A stretch of 64,000 nt of DNA. Source: Ridgeia piscesae (Eukaryota > Annelida > Polychaeta > Sabellida > Siboglinidae). The notes beneath the pieces are model-generated. The model searched no databases, had not been told where the DNA came from, and saw only the letters and a program-made list of their open reading frames with translations. Made by a program: the position numbers and the translations under genes. Each line of letters starts with the position of its first letter. The stretch's first letter is position 1. The stretch lies in contig JAODUO010000417.1 in assembly GCA_025642075.2 (NCBI GenBank), positions 1-64,000 on the forward strand, written 5' to 3'. Of this stretch, positions 1 to 11,454 are shown piece by piece.

Positions 1-1060
1 CCCAATTTATCTTACCACCACGACGATCCCGACCCACATATTTATTTCAAATAAAAGCTATGCTGTAAATCGCAACCCACACAAATAAATGAATGCTATA
101 AACATACCTTTTCTTGCGTGATCGCTGACACAGCAGAAGTCGTTGGTATTCCATATCGTTATGGCAGTAGACATCTAGACGAACTTTTGTCGATCTGTGT
201 TTCCGTTCTATGTATGTCCACGTGGTAATACTAGTCTTTGTTACCGGTGATTAAAAAGTTCATAGTGCGACGCAATTTGTTTGATAAACTCATACAAAAT
301 GACTGGCGTATTGACGAATGCATCTCTTAAATAAAATCACGTGATACACGTAAATTTATCGTGATGGTAGTTATCAAATCAGCGACGTTTGTTAGAACCA
401 TATGACGAGATTTAGGTAGCGCCTATATGAAAGAGCGTCTAGCCTCCCTCGCAGGGCAAGTGGCTTCATATTGTCGCGTCGCCTTTCACTGCCAGTCAAC
501 CCCAACCGTGGCTTCTTGGTGGTGACATCAAGTGTGATAACTTCGTTATAAAATATGTACGCCTTGTCTCTGTAATTTATGTCTCAATAAATTACAAGTG
601 CATCTAAATTAAAATTTTGCTAAAATCTTATATGCATAATTCAAATAATACAATCAGTTACCAAGACTAGCTTGCCACAACCAGACAAACACTCTCTGTG
701 ATACACAGAGAATGTCATTGACGCAAGTAATAAACTGTAGTGATTGATACATTGTCTGTAACTGACTTTTTGGCAGTTTCAATTACATTGTAAAATGGCA
801 TGGACGGGCAAGCTCGCACAAAAAACGACATGGACGGTTATGGACGGCCCGTCAGGCGGACCCGTCCATGACAAATAATTGCCCGTCCAAAAACTTTCAA
901 ATTTTGCCCGTCCAAATGACGGGTGGACGGGTCTCTGGGTGAGGCTATGCCTGTAATACAGAAGCAGTTTCAGTAACACCATAATGTTAGGTTAAATTGT
1001 TTAATGATTACATAAATTCTATGATGGTGGCTGTATAAATATATGCTTAACTTTTATTTT
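1..1060. other. Non-coding stretch, no gene seen
   Basis: AT-rich sequence without a long ATG-initiated frame or a recognisable domain. The only structure is a cluster of GGACGGG and CCCGTCC motifs at 797-937. TGGACGGGCAA at 800-810 is exactly the reverse complement of TTGCCCGTCCA at 879-889, and a further copy starts near 905. The cluster may be the end of an old transposable element, but I cannot assign a family. Confidence 0.6.
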
Positions 1061-1345
1061 AGTGACTGCATCATTATTAAAGAGAATTTTTACTCCTACT
1101 TTCTTAAATGATGTTTTAGTTTTATGTATTTTAGCCTTCTATATTTTTATTTGTTTAGTTATTGTTTTCATTAATCTGTTTACGTTGCACTTTGGTAATG
1201 TAGAGTTAATTTTAGTCATATGTTTAAGTAATAATTTTTTAACGAATACCTACTACATGTATATGTAAAATGCCCTGAGTAGTTTATAACTAGATTTGGC
1301 ACTATATAAGTATACTTATTTATTTATTTATTTTATGAGGTAAAT
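1061..1345 (+). repeat. Possible 3' end of an old non-LTR retroelement
   Basis: A T-rich stretch followed by TTTGGCACTATATAAGTATAC and a short (TTAT)n run at 1313-1335. This kind of ending is common at the 3' ends of invertebrate LINEs and SINEs. No RT motif survives upstream, so this is a tentative reading. Confidence 0.3.
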
Positions 1346-1492
1346 CAGTTGACTGATTTTTATCGGATTATATATCTATATGCAATTGATACGTAAATTG
1401 TTGCATCAATGACATTCGTTTTAATGAAATGTCAACCGATGAAGGAAATAATATGTGCAGATGCAATGTATCAGTCAACAGCCCATGCCAGG

Positions 1493-1560
1493 GGTAATTG
1501 TGCACAAAGGTTTGTGCATTTACCTGGCGGATTTGAACCTCCAACATACGCCGAGACATT
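1493..1560 (-). repeat. tRNA-like SINE remnant with hairpin
   Basis: On the minus strand GTTGGAGGTTCAAATCCGC (1534-1552) contains a B-box-like GGTTCAAATCC as in tRNA-derived SINE heads; no convincing A box is left. Just beside it, GGTAATTGTGCACAAA and TTTGTGCATTTACC (1493-1532) form an imperfect hairpin. It does not fold as an intact tRNA by eye, so it is not a tRNA gene. Confidence 0.3.
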
Positions 1561-2009
1561 AGCATCTACTCTTTATTTACCAGTGTTATAATTTAGCCTA
1601 AAATTAATGGGGGCCCCCATTATATATTACGCATTCAGACTTCAACGTTACTCACCAGCATGAGAGATGTGCAACTAATCAACAGAACTATTCAGGAATC
1701 ATTCTGACGGACTAGGAACAATTTAAACATTGACTTGGTTAGTACTCGAGTAAAAGATCACTTACATTGTCCCAGATCATTGAGGCATATCTATAAGTAA
1801 GGCAAAAAAGAGGATCTCTTATACATATACCAGTTTTGTGATTGCCATGGGAATGTGTGCAAACATAGTTAATCACCATGGCAATATGTCAGCATAGCAA
1901 ACCTTGCATAGCAAGCCTTGATAGAAGAGGGTCCAGCATCATGACCACATCACCATGGCAACAGGTCAGGGTTGTCATCTTGTTAGAACTTGCACCACTT
2001 TGACACTGT
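1561..2009. other. Non-coding stretch, nothing recognised
   Basis: No coding exon, RNA gene or mobile-element motif is recognisable. There are a few imperfect repeats of CCATGGCAA and GCATAGCAA around 1850-1920. Confidence 0.55.
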
Positions 2010-2345
2010 TTAAGCCTGCAATACACTGCCAAATGTTAATGCGTGCAACATGCTGACACTGTTAGAGCTTGCAACACACTGACATTGTGGCAGCCTGCAA
2101 CACACTTACATATGTTAATGCGTGCAACACACTGACATTGTGAGAGCTTGCAACACACTGACAAATGTTAATGTGTGCAACACACTAATACTGTTAGAGC
2201 TTGCAACATACTGACATTTTGACAGCCTGCAAAACACTGACACTTTTATAACCTGCAACATTGTTTTAGCCTGCAACACCGACACATAGAGCCTACATGA
2301 CACTGACAGATACTGCACACATTGACACCTTTATAGCCTGTAACA
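2010..2345 (+). repeat. Degenerate minisatellite
   Basis: About nine diverged copies of a roughly 35-bp unit built around GCAACACACTGACA with TGTTAGAGCTTGCAAC-like spacers. Unit length and sequence vary from copy to copy. No gene is overlapped. A related degenerate CAACA-rich region lies at 33180-33510 in the transporter gene. Confidence 0.7.
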
Positions 2346-2735
2346 CAGAGACTCAGTTGCTCAGCTGACACAAACACGGAACAGCCAGGAAATTTTAAAC
2401 AATGCACTGACAATGGCTAGTTCATTAATGTAAGCATTACTGCAACTAGGTTGTATCACATATGAGCTTAATCATCTATGTTTATTTTCACCATCAAGGT
2501 CACTGTTAAAGTCACATTTGGGATTGGTAAAAAATTAGTAGATTAGCAAGCTGATCAGAATCTGTTTCCATTAGTATTATGTTTTGTAAATTATTTGGCA
2601 CTAGAACATTATTCTGTCATTAGATGAGTAACAATATATCTAGAAAGTCTGTCACCATAGCATCATTCTGTTATGCAATGTATAATGACATTGACATATC
2701 TGTAGTTGTCATAGTCACTTGCTGTCTGTCTGTCT

Positions 2736-3024
<289 letters not shown>

Positions 3025-3420
3025 AGAAAAACAGAGAGAGACAGGGAGACAGAGAGACTAGTCTGTTGCCAGCTCAACATGGGTTCTCTGTTCATCATGA
3101 ACACCACTTGTTTCTTCGCCTCACAGTGGAGGAACTGAAGCACCCCTGAGACTCCTCCTATTCTACACCCCCTGTGCCAATCACCTCAGCCTTGGCACTG
3201 CCATCTCTGAACACAGCAACACTCACTTTCATCACACCTATCTGTTATGTACAACAATTCTAACTTAGGATGGAACTATCTATTACATACAACTATATAG
3301 ATTTCGGACAAACCTGTCGATTATATACAACAACACTCAGGTCAGACATGTCTATTGCATACAAGAAAAGTCAGAGAAAAAGTAATAACAGAATAAGTTG
3401 TCATCACATAATGAACTTGT
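3025..3420. other. Non-coding stretch, nothing recognised
   Basis: A short purine-rich shoulder of the GGCA array (AGAGAGACAGGGAGACAG) passes into ordinary sequence with no coding or RNA feature. Confidence 0.5.
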
Positions 3421-4320
3421 ACTGTGCTGCACTCTCTATCATCACATGACATAGTCACATTTTCCCATATTCTACCGTCTCATTACTGTCACATGGTGTA
3501 CTCACACTGGACCATACTCATTGTCACGTTACTGTCACATGAATAATTACATTATGCCTTTCTCGAATGTTATATGCCTTACTTACATTGTGCCGTATTC
3601 GACTGACTCGTGCTGTACTTACACTGTGTCATACTCGAATGTCATACGCCATACTTACATAGTGCCATACTCTACAGTCATAAGGTATAATTACATTGTG
3701 CCATACTCTACTGTTACGTGGCGAACTTACATTGTGCTGTACTCTACTGTCACATGATGTACTTACATTGTGCCGCATCCTACTGTCACATGCCATGCTT
3801 ACATTATGCTGTACTCTACTGTCACATGCCATACTTACATTGTGCCTTACTCTACTCTCTCATGCTGTACTTACATTGTGTCATATGCTACTGTCACATG
3901 CTGTACTTACATTGTGTCATATGCTACTCTCTCATGCTGTACTTACATTGTGTCATATGCTACTGTCACATGCTGTACTTACATTGTGTCATATGCTACT
4001 CTCTCATGCTGTACTTACATTGTGTCATATGCTACTGTCACATGCTGTACTTACATTGTGTCATATGCTACTGTCACATGCTGTACTTACATTGTGTCAT
4101 ATGCTACTGTCACATGCTGTACTTACATTGTGTCATATGCTACTGTCACATGCTGTACTTACATTGTGTCATATGCTACTCTCTCATGCTGTACTTACAT
4201 TGTGTCATATGCTACTGTCACATGCTGTACTTACATTGTGTCATATGCTACTCTCTCATGCTGTACTTACATTGTGTCATATGCTACTGTCACATGCTGT
4301 ACTTACATTGTGCCGTACTC
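3421..4320 (+). repeat. 36-bp minisatellite with two alternating variants
   Basis: The unit is CTGTACTTACATTGTG followed by TCATATGCTACTGTCACATG. Copies are degenerate from about 3421 to 3840 and almost identical from about 3850 to 4310. Two unit types differ at the end, ACTGTCACATG versus ACTCTCTCATG, and they often alternate, giving a 72-bp higher-order period. Since 36 is divisible by 3, three frames stay open (LTLCHMLLSHAV-type repeats), but there is no plausible gene start or splice context. Confidence 0.93.
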
Positions 4321-4325
4321 GACTG

Positions 4326-4632
4326 ATAGAATTCTGTGGTATTAACAACTTTGTCATCCTATTTGCACACAAAGAAATACACAAACTTACTTGGATCTCA
4401 CCTAACCAAAGAGACAAGAAACAAATTGACCACCTTCTCATCACTGGCAAGTGGCGACAATCCTTACAAAATGTACCTTTTAGAAGAGGAGTGGATGTTG
4501 GCAGCAATCACCACCTTGTTGTCGCACACATCAAACTGCAGCTTAAAAGAACAGTAACACCGATTAGGCTGTTGAAATGGTTCGATGTATCCAAGGTGAA
4601 AGATTCTGGCATTAGACCAGTAGTGCAGTACT
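4326..4632 (+). pseudogene. LINE endonuclease-domain fragment
   Basis: Directly after the 36-bp minisatellite the reading frame encodes a stretch that looks like the C-terminal part of the endonuclease (EEP) domain of an RTE/CR1-type non-LTR retrotransposon. The visible hallmarks are a TW-SPN motif, KQIDHLLI (cf. the Asp of the EEP active-site region), a D-GS-HHLVVAHIKL segment (the SDHxLV catalytic motif, here with SNHHLV so the Asp is changed to Asn) and the trailing L-LKR. It ends at a stop near 4632 and lacks the rest of the ORF, so it is a dead fragment. Confidence 0.75.
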
Positions 4633-5550
4633 AGGACAGAAAGAGGAAACAAAAAGACTGGCTGAGTGGAGACACATGAACAACAACAAAATATCTCATC
4701 AGTTTACTTACAAACCTTGACCCTTTGACTCTGTGAATGTTTGGTCAGGATACAACAAAGTATGTCATGAATTACTTTGCAAACTTTTTTCTCTGACTAT
4801 AAAATCAATGATTCTGCATACATGAAATTTGTAATGAAATGATCATGTTTTTCTTACAATATTTACACATATTATAGATATTATGTTACATGTATCAAAT
4901 CAGTACCTATAGCAATGCTTCATGTGTGGTTAATAATTACATATGTGTATGTGAAATTTGGTTTGATGACTCCCTTACAGTATGTGAGATCTTTATCAAG
5001 CTTGCCTGAGTGCATCTTAAACATTGCATTACCATAACACATGCATAGACAGAAACACAAATTTCTCTTCATGGTGAATTTGTGTGTGGTGTGTGTGGTG
5101 TGTATGTGTGTGTTTGTGTGTTTGTGGTGTGGTATATGTATGGAGTGTGTGTAGAAGTACGTGTATATGTATGTGAAATACTATGACATTGTTTGATTGA
5201 ATAATACAAAAAGTATTTGAATACAATGGCCACCTTAAAATAGGATCAATATAGAAATGCATAAAGTAGTGTCTTCATTAGGGTCACACTGTTGGTGTCA
5301 ACCCTGTCAAGAGACTGACCAGCTCCAGATGTGACAATTCTTATTTACCTTGTTTGTTTCTCTTGTTCCAGGGAAACGAGTTGTTGTGGGGCACCATAAC
5401 ATTGGGGTTATCCACCAGTTCTCACACATTCTACAAACACAGATGAGATTCATCAGTCAACTTAGTACACCACACCGTGTCACACTGTGACTGCACTGGC
5501 TGGAAGCAGCCACAGTTAACAGCTTCCCTGACAGTATGACATCACTTTTA
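4633..5550. other. Non-coding stretch with TG-rich patch
   Basis: No gene is recognised. An impure (TG)n-rich tract lies at about 5080-5165. The peptides it yields on the minus strand (THTHHTHH) are repeat artefacts. Confidence 0.55.
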
Positions 5551-5555
5551 TTCAC

Positions 5556-5994
5556 TGAGGGCAGGAGGAGGGAGGGAGGGAAGGAGGGGGAGGAGAGGGA
5601 GAGGGAGAGGAGAGGAGAGGGAGAGGGAGAGGGAGAGGGAGAGAGGGAGGAGAGGGAGAGGGAGGGAGGGAGGAGGAGAGCGAGAAAGGGAGGGAGGGAG
5701 GGAGGGAGGAGGGAGGGAGGGAGGGAGGGAGGGAGGGAGGAGGAGGGAGGGAGGGAGGGAGGGAGGAGGGAGGGAGGGAGGGAGGGACGGAGGGAGGGAC
5801 GGAGGGAGGGAGGAGAGGACGGGGGAGGGACGGAGGGAGGGACGGAGGGAGGGACGGAGGGAGGGACGGAGGGAGGGACGGAGGGAGGGAGGGGGAGGGA
5901 GGGAGGGAGGGAGAGAGAGAGAGGGAGAGAGAGAGAGGGAGAGAGAGAGAGAGAGGGAGAGAGAGAGAGAGAGAGAGTGACAGACAGACAGACA
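5556..5994 (+). repeat. Long purine tract of (GGGA)n and (GAGAGG)n
   Basis: Over 400 bp of almost pure purine on the + strand: mixtures of GGAGGGAGG, GGACGGAGG, and then GAGAGAGAGG. Homopurine-homopyrimidine mirror repeats of this kind can form triplex (H-DNA) structures; that is known for such tracts in general and inferred here. It passes directly into the (GACG)n array. Confidence 0.95.
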
Positions 5995-6366
5995 GACGGA
6001 CGGACGGACGGACGGACGGACGGACGGACGGACGGACGGACGGACGGACGGACGGACGGACGGACGGACGGACGGACGGACGGACGGACGGACGGACGGA
6101 CGGACGGACGGACGGACGGACGGACGGACGGACGGACGGACGGACGGACGGACGGACGGACGGACGGACGGACGGACGGACGGACGGACGGACGGACGGA
6201 CGGACGGACGGACGGACGGACGGACGGACGGACGACGGACGGACGGACGGACGGACGGACGGACGGACGGACGGACGGACGGACGCGGCGGACGGACGGA
6301 CGGACGGACGGACGGACGGACGGACGGACGGACGGACGGACGGACGGACGGACGGACGGACAGACA
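5978..6366 (+). repeat. (GACG)n tetranucleotide microsatellite
   Basis: About 90 copies of GACG, opened and closed by GACA units, with single interruptions near 6231 (GACGACGG) and 6286 (GACGCGGCGG). The frame encoding repeated DGRT and its antisense SVRP are microsatellite by-products. Confidence 0.97.
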
Positions 6367-6378
6367 GAGAAATATATA

Positions 6379-7025
6379 TAGTATGTGATGAGTGATCAGA
6401 TTGTATCCGTACCCCGAAACATGAAAACTATAATTCTGGAGTGAACAAACGGCCAACTTTGGGTGCTTGTAACTCTGAAATTATCATATAAACAAAACCA
6501 AATAAGTTCAGAATCCAGTTTTCCATATAGGAGTTACGTTACGTCGCATATTGTAGAATAATAACTTCAAAATTAATAAAGTTATCTGCATTCCAAAATC
6601 ATGACAAAGATTTATTGCAAAAACACAGAATTAGTAGAAGTTGAATGATATTGCTGGATAAATGCCCACGTGGCCAAATCACCTTTGGTATGAGGGCATT
6701 CTTTAAAACAAAATATTTTCTTGTCATATTTGGACCCCAGCCACATGTGTACATCATGCTTATTCTGACGAGCTTTCTTTTAGAGAGGTATATACTTCAA
6801 AACAGGTAATTTATACGGTATGTGATGAATGTAGATGATGATGATGAAAGTTGTAGCTGTACCCCAAAACATGAACAATGTTATTCTGAAGTGAACAAAC
6901 GCCCATTTTTGAGTGTTTGTAACTCTGAAACTATCATATAAATGCATAAAAAAATCAGAATCCAGAAAATTAACATACACATTAAGAAAGTTATTAGCAT
7001 TCCAAAATCATTAAAAAAATATTAC
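6379..7025 (+). repeat. Two direct copies of an about 200-bp repeat
   Basis: Copy A (6379-6621) and copy B (6815-7025) share the same order of blocks: GTATGTGATGA, GTACCCC-AAACATGAA, GAGTGAACAAACG-CCA, TTGTAACTCTGAAA, TATCATATAAA, TCAGAATCCAG, then AAAGTTAT-GCATTCCAAAATCAT. They are diverged and separated by about 190 bp. They are probably two copies of a non-coding mobile element or one internally duplicated element. Confidence 0.75.
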
Positions 7026-8160
7026 TGCGGTCGCGATTGCAAAGCCAAAGAAAAGGTGTAACAGACTCTGTACTCAATCAACCATCAGTTTATAACTAAT
7101 TAGAATTTAACACTAACATTTTGCATTTAGCGATTATTTAGATAGCTATATAATTATATTATATATATATTATATATAGCTATGTGTTTCATTAAAACTG
7201 GAGATGGTAACCTGGGAAGATTTCTGAATATTGGTTGATTTGGTAGGGAATGAACCTATATTGTCTTAATCATAGATCTTTATAGATCTTGAAATATTTT
7301 CAAAACATTGCACATGGGAGAATGTTAAACTGCTAACAGCTTAAGCACCATTACTGTTCATTTTGGATAGTTTGTAGTGACAATTATGGAAGAAAATATA
7401 AACAATCAACCACTGTCATTGACATTCACATTGGCATCATTGTCATTGATTTGCTTGCTCCAGGATAAAAATTAATATTTTTTTTAAAATATCACTACCT
7501 ATTATTATTGTGAAACACAACAGGGAGATTAACTGTAGTAATACCCCAATTCTAATTATGCTAATGAGACACTAGTTATTTTATCACATACAAATTAATA
7601 ACGTATAGATTTTTCATGAAAAGAAAGGTACTATCCATGGTACTCATTTTCGGGGTACTAATACTGATGAACGATAATCAACATAAATTTACAATATTAT
7701 GAACACTTGGCCACCTTGTCATAGACATTATTTACAATAACAGTTTAAAAGGTCCATGGTATAATCAACCGAATACATAAGTGACATATCCACACATTAT
7801 ATTGATGAACAATAGATAAATTAATACTAATAGAACACATTTGCAATGCGCCTTTCGCCGTTTTTGTTGAGTACGCCCATGCCATCGACATGAGCCAGTC
7901 GTTAAATGTATCAACAAAGCGACTTAATTATCCGTACCGACTTCCATATCCGTACCAGGTCCTCCTGTAAGCGGATAATTTTGCGGTGTGCCCGTGGCTC
8001 GAAGTTAACTGAGATAGAATCTGTAATTTTAGAAACATTTGCAGGCCGTCTTTGATCTTACCGAGTGGGCGAAGCATAATTTATAGCTAGTGCGCATGAC
8101 AAACTACGCGAACCACAAAAATGAGTTTGCTCTGCTGTTTTGATGAAATAACACAAACGT
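7026..8160. other. Non-coding stretch, nothing recognised
   Basis: AT-rich, with a small TA-rich palindrome at 7150-7185 (TATATAATTATATTATATATATATTATATATAGC). No exon-like block or RNA gene is seen. Confidence 0.5.
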
Positions 8161-8164
8161 TGTT

Positions 8165-8165
<1 letters not shown>

Positions 8166-8236
<71 letters not shown>
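8166..8236. repeat. (TA)n microsatellite at the left edge of the LTR element
   Basis: About 35 TA dinucleotides, ending two bases before the first base of the 5' LTR. The LTR element therefore starts directly at the edge of the array. Confidence 0.97.
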
Positions 8237-8238
<2 letters not shown>

Positions 8239-8605
8239 TGTCATGGACCGCCATGACGCTATGATATTGTATGTATTTAGTGCATTTATTTGGTTCAGTA
8301 ATCGGTGACTCCACCTGGTGATTAATGTTTAGTGTTAATTAGCAGCGACAATAGGTGTCACTGCAGTTTGATAGGCGGGATGATAGCGGGATTTGGGGGA
8401 GAGTGGAGAGCAAGCAAAGAGCTGAGCCACGAGGCTGTGTTTCCAGTGGGAAGTGAGAAGTTGCTTTGCGTGATTGCTTCATGAATGCTTTGGAAGCAAG
8501 AAGCCTGAAATTGTAGTCCTGACTGTGGGCAGGGTTTTGTTTTGCTTTCTGCATGTGAAATAAAGACATTGTGAACGGTGACCGCTCGAGTTCTCGTCCT
8601 TGACA
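8239..8605 (+). repeat. 5' LTR
   Basis: 367 bp, TGTCATGG...CTTGACA. It begins with an inverted repeat GTCATGG-ACCG-CCATGAC (8240-8257). An AATAAA polyadenylation signal lies near 8559, about 45 bp before the end. Compared with the 3' LTR it differs at three bases (G/C in GCTATGATATT, C/T in AGCAGCGAC, A/C in TTGATAGGC) and lacks a 7-bp insertion. Confidence 0.95.
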
Positions 8606-8607
8606 AC

Positions 8608-8626
8608 TGGTGTTCGGAAGTGGGAT
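8608..8626 (+). promoter_or_regulatory. Primer-binding site, probably tRNA-Leu type
   Basis: Two bases after the 5' LTR the sequence TGGTGTTCGGAAGTGGGAT begins with TGG, as expected for pairing with the CCA end of a tRNA. It resembles TGGTGTCAGAAGTGGGAT, the complement of the 3' end of a tRNA-Leu, with one extra T and an A-to-G change. The identity of the tRNA is from memory and not checked. Confidence 0.65.
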
Positions 8627-8726
8627 CGCCCCGCAAGAAAGAAAAAGACCCTGTCGCACAGTCGTGTAGTTCATGGTGAGCTACGTCATTCTTGTAATTA
8701 ACACTTGTGGGTGTGTATATTTATGG

Positions 8727-8892
8727 TGTAGCAGTACAGTGCTATGGTTGTGGTTAAGGCGTAGCAGTACAAGTGCTATGGATGTGGTTATGGTGTAGCA
8801 GTACAATTGCTGTAGTTGTGGTTATGGTGTAGCAGTACAATTGCTGTGGTTAAGGTGTAGCAGTATACTTACCAGCAGTACAGGTGCTGCAG
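8727..8892 (+). repeat. Tandem repeat in the retroelement leader
   Basis: Five copies of a 28-34-bp unit starting GTAGCAGTACA and containing TGCT(A/G)TGG-TGTGGTTA-GGT. It lies between the primer-binding site and gag, where packaging or dimerisation signals usually sit. Whether it plays that role is inference. Confidence 0.85.
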
Positions 8893-9121
8893 CCATAGAG
8901 TATATGTTGCGTATTATATTGTGTTATTGTTCATATTAATCAAAGTTGCAGCTATACTTATATGCAGTGGAAGTATGTCAGTTGGTGTGTATTATTTTAA
9001 TGTTCTTTGTGGTGCTTATTCTGCATATCTGAGATTTTAGTCAGTACTTCCTCAGTCAGCTGACACTTGTCTTTTCATTTAAGTTTCATTATTCGAATTA
9101 TCCTTGTTTCCCAGCCAAGCT

Positions 9122-10870
9122 ATGACTGATGAACAAATTGCAGCGTTAATTGCACAGTCAAACGCGGCTTTAGCAGCAACATTGGCTGGTGTCCTTCAGC
9201 AATTTAGGGCCCCACCTGCTCCAACAATTAAGCTGGCTAAATTTATGGGTTACCCTATGACTGCTGGTGATCCAACTCTGGTTGAGTGGTTGGACCAGTT
9301 TGATGCGTATGCACATCAGGCAGGGGTACATGATACAGTTAGGGCAGTGGTACTTCTAGACCATTTAGGAGGGTGTGCGAGAGAGGAAGTTCTGTGCCAC
9401 CCCGACATGGTGCAGTGTGATTATGATGCATTGGTTGCATTGCTGAAATTGCGTTTCGCACCACACGAAACAGTGCATTCTTTGAGCATAGAGTTCCATG
9501 CTCGAGTGCAGTTAAATGGGGAGACTCTGGCTGAATACAGCAGAGTGCTCATGGGACTGCGCAACCGAATGGAGAAAGCAGCAGCCAGTGAAGCAGAGCA
9601 TCGGGCACTGGCCCTTCTGCGAGACACTGCTCTAAAGTATCAGTTTATCGAGGGTGTTCAGGAGCAGTCCGTACGCCAAGAGCTGAGGCGGATTGCTCTA
9701 CATTCTGCAGGCAAGCCCTTTTATCACATGCGGAATGAGGCCCTCTGTTTGCTGGATGACGAACAACATTGTGCCAGGGAAGGGCAAGATTCGTCTACAG
9801 TCAATTGTGGACTTTTAGACATAGCACAGATGCAGCAGCAGCTACAAACGTAAGTAATGCAGCTGGCATCACAGCAGTGCCAGACAGCTGGGCAAATGCA
9901 GGTAGTGATAGACCAGTTGCCCAGTCTGGCTGGCCAACCTCAGTTAGCAGCACCGGCTAGACCAGCAAGCTCGACCAGGCCCAACCCCCGAGATAGCTCA
10001 TGTTTCTATTGTAGGAAACAGGGTCATTTCATCAAAGAATGTCCCAAGAAGAGGGCCCCATCCAGGCGATGTAATCGCAGAGGTACCTCCTGTTTCCACT
10101 GCAAGCAGGAGGGCCACTTTGTCCGTGATTGCCCGCAGAAGAAGTGTGTAGATGTGAGGAACAGAGGGGCTGAGCAGAGCAGTGCTCAAGTGACACATCT
10201 GGCTAGTAATCAGATAGATGGAGCTTTATCTAAGGGGGTGACAGAGAGGTTGGCTATTGCAGAAGGGAGGATTGTAGAGTTGGAAGGGAGGTTGTTGGAG
10301 GCAGAGACCTTGGAGATACAGCTCCGTCAACAGGTAGTATCCCTACAGGATGGCCAGAGTCAGGGGGAGGAACTGCACATGGTAGCAAATGAGAACTTGG
10401 GATTAGCTGCGAGGTTGCACAAAGCAAATGTGGAAATCTCAACATTGAGATTCTCTGTGGAATCAGCCAGGGCTGATGCGGTGGTGTCCAGCAGCAAGAA
10501 TGTTCAACTGATTAACCAGTTGAAGGGCAACCAGGTTGAATGTGGAGCCCTGGTGAAGGAACTCGGGGAGTTGGAGGAGCTCACTGAGCAGAAAAGCCAG
10601 TTCAGCGAGCAGGTGGCAGAGCTGCAGTGCCATATGTCCACTGTCGGCAGAAAAAGAGAGGCCACAGTTTGTCCACGTGAGGCCACTCGGGTGGATGTGG
10701 AGCTCTTCCAAAGCGAGGCGGAGAGGCTGGAAAATGAGAGGTGCGAGTTGACTGTGAGTAGAAAACATCGGCATTGGTTGGCTGCGTGGAGACAACCACA
10801 TAATTTAGTTGGCAGCAAGGCCAGCGCGTACCGTTGGTGCAGGAAGTCGCACGACTCTGCATGCCTGTAG
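9122..10870 (+). pseudogene. gag: gag of the LTR element, one in-frame stop
   Basis: A single frame of 583 codons from ATG 9122 (G at -3, MTDEQIAALIAQSNAAL) to the stop at 10868-10870, interrupted only by TAA at 9851-9853. Residues 1-243 look like a retroviral-type capsid of the Ty3/gypsy class, with F-G/DP---WL-QF and the LKLRFAP motif. After the stop, same frame, come a Gln-rich linker and two CCHC zinc knuckles of C-X2-C-X4-H-X4-C type (C-F-Y-C...GHFIKEC and C-F-H-C...GHFVRDC, about 10006-10132). From about 10200 to 10760 the chain is a heptad-rich coiled coil (RLAIAEGRIVELEGRLLEAE and similar), which is unusual for Gag. The frame is otherwise intact, so the stop is either a recent mutation or tolerated by readthrough or splicing (the stop overlaps a GTAAGT donor-like hexamer at 9850-9855). 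It acts in the cytoplasm to package RNA. Confidence 0.88.
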
Positions 10871-11454
10871 ATATGGGTCAGTATATCTCCTGAACACAGT
10901 GACCATGGTAGTTGCCTGTATGAGCAGGACAGGTGTTTTAGTAGGTGGAGCCACTGAGTGAGAGTAGCTTGCCTGCACTAGCGGGACATGGATTTCCCCT
11001 ACCTTTAGCTGCTGTGTGTTGTCCTGCCCGTATGTCTAGCATTGTTTCCCAGGCTAAGGTAAATTTACACAATATTTGTTGTGGCAATGGGTGTCACCTC
11101 ACTGAGGAGTGCTGGTTGAGATGTGGTCCAGGGGACATTCTACTTTTACAGGTAGTGTGAAAATGGTTATGATGTTTGCTCCATGTGGAGACAGGGGTCG
11201 CCCGCATCATTTACTGTGTTTAATTTTGCTATATTTTAATTTTGGTTTAGACCTTATTTACTTTATATTCGATGCTATGAAAGCGTAATGGTGTTTGCTC
11301 CAGGTGGAGACAGGGGTTGCCCGCACCAACCAGTGGGTGTAGTCGTGTGTATTACTGTCTTTTTATTCATACTGTGTCTATTGTGAGGCCTTTGGGTCAC
11401 AAGTGTTTGGTGTTGGTGTAATCCGTGGACGGATACAGACAAAACTGGGGCAGA
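10871..11454 (+). other. 3' untranslated part of the LTR element
   Basis: No frame with pol-like content. It contains two imperfect direct copies of a 36-bp segment, TGTTTGCTCC-TGTGGAGACAGGGG-and-GCCCGCA, at 11172-11207 and 11289-11324. The last bases before the 3' LTR, ACTGGGGCAGA (11444-11454), are the likely polypurine tract for plus-strand priming. Confidence 0.8.

Noticed and set aside
1062..1268. Small membrane protein of 68 residues
   Set aside because: Starts at a non-ATG codon, composed of T-rich sequence, and ends in a retroelement-like tail.
3696..4634. 312-residue frame LTLCHMLLSHAV repeats as a possible repeat protein
   Set aside because: The period (36) is a multiple of three, which keeps frames open by itself; several frames are open at once and the end is a LINE relic.
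5536..6456. Frames of 280-300 residues of DGRT or SVRP repeats
   Set aside because: Products of the purine tract and (GACG)n array. The same reasoning applies to 11555-12025, 19538-20199, 45501-46331 and 53038-53613.
9104..9121. Gag start at 9104
   Set aside because: The codon there is TTG; the first ATG in frame is 9122 in good context.
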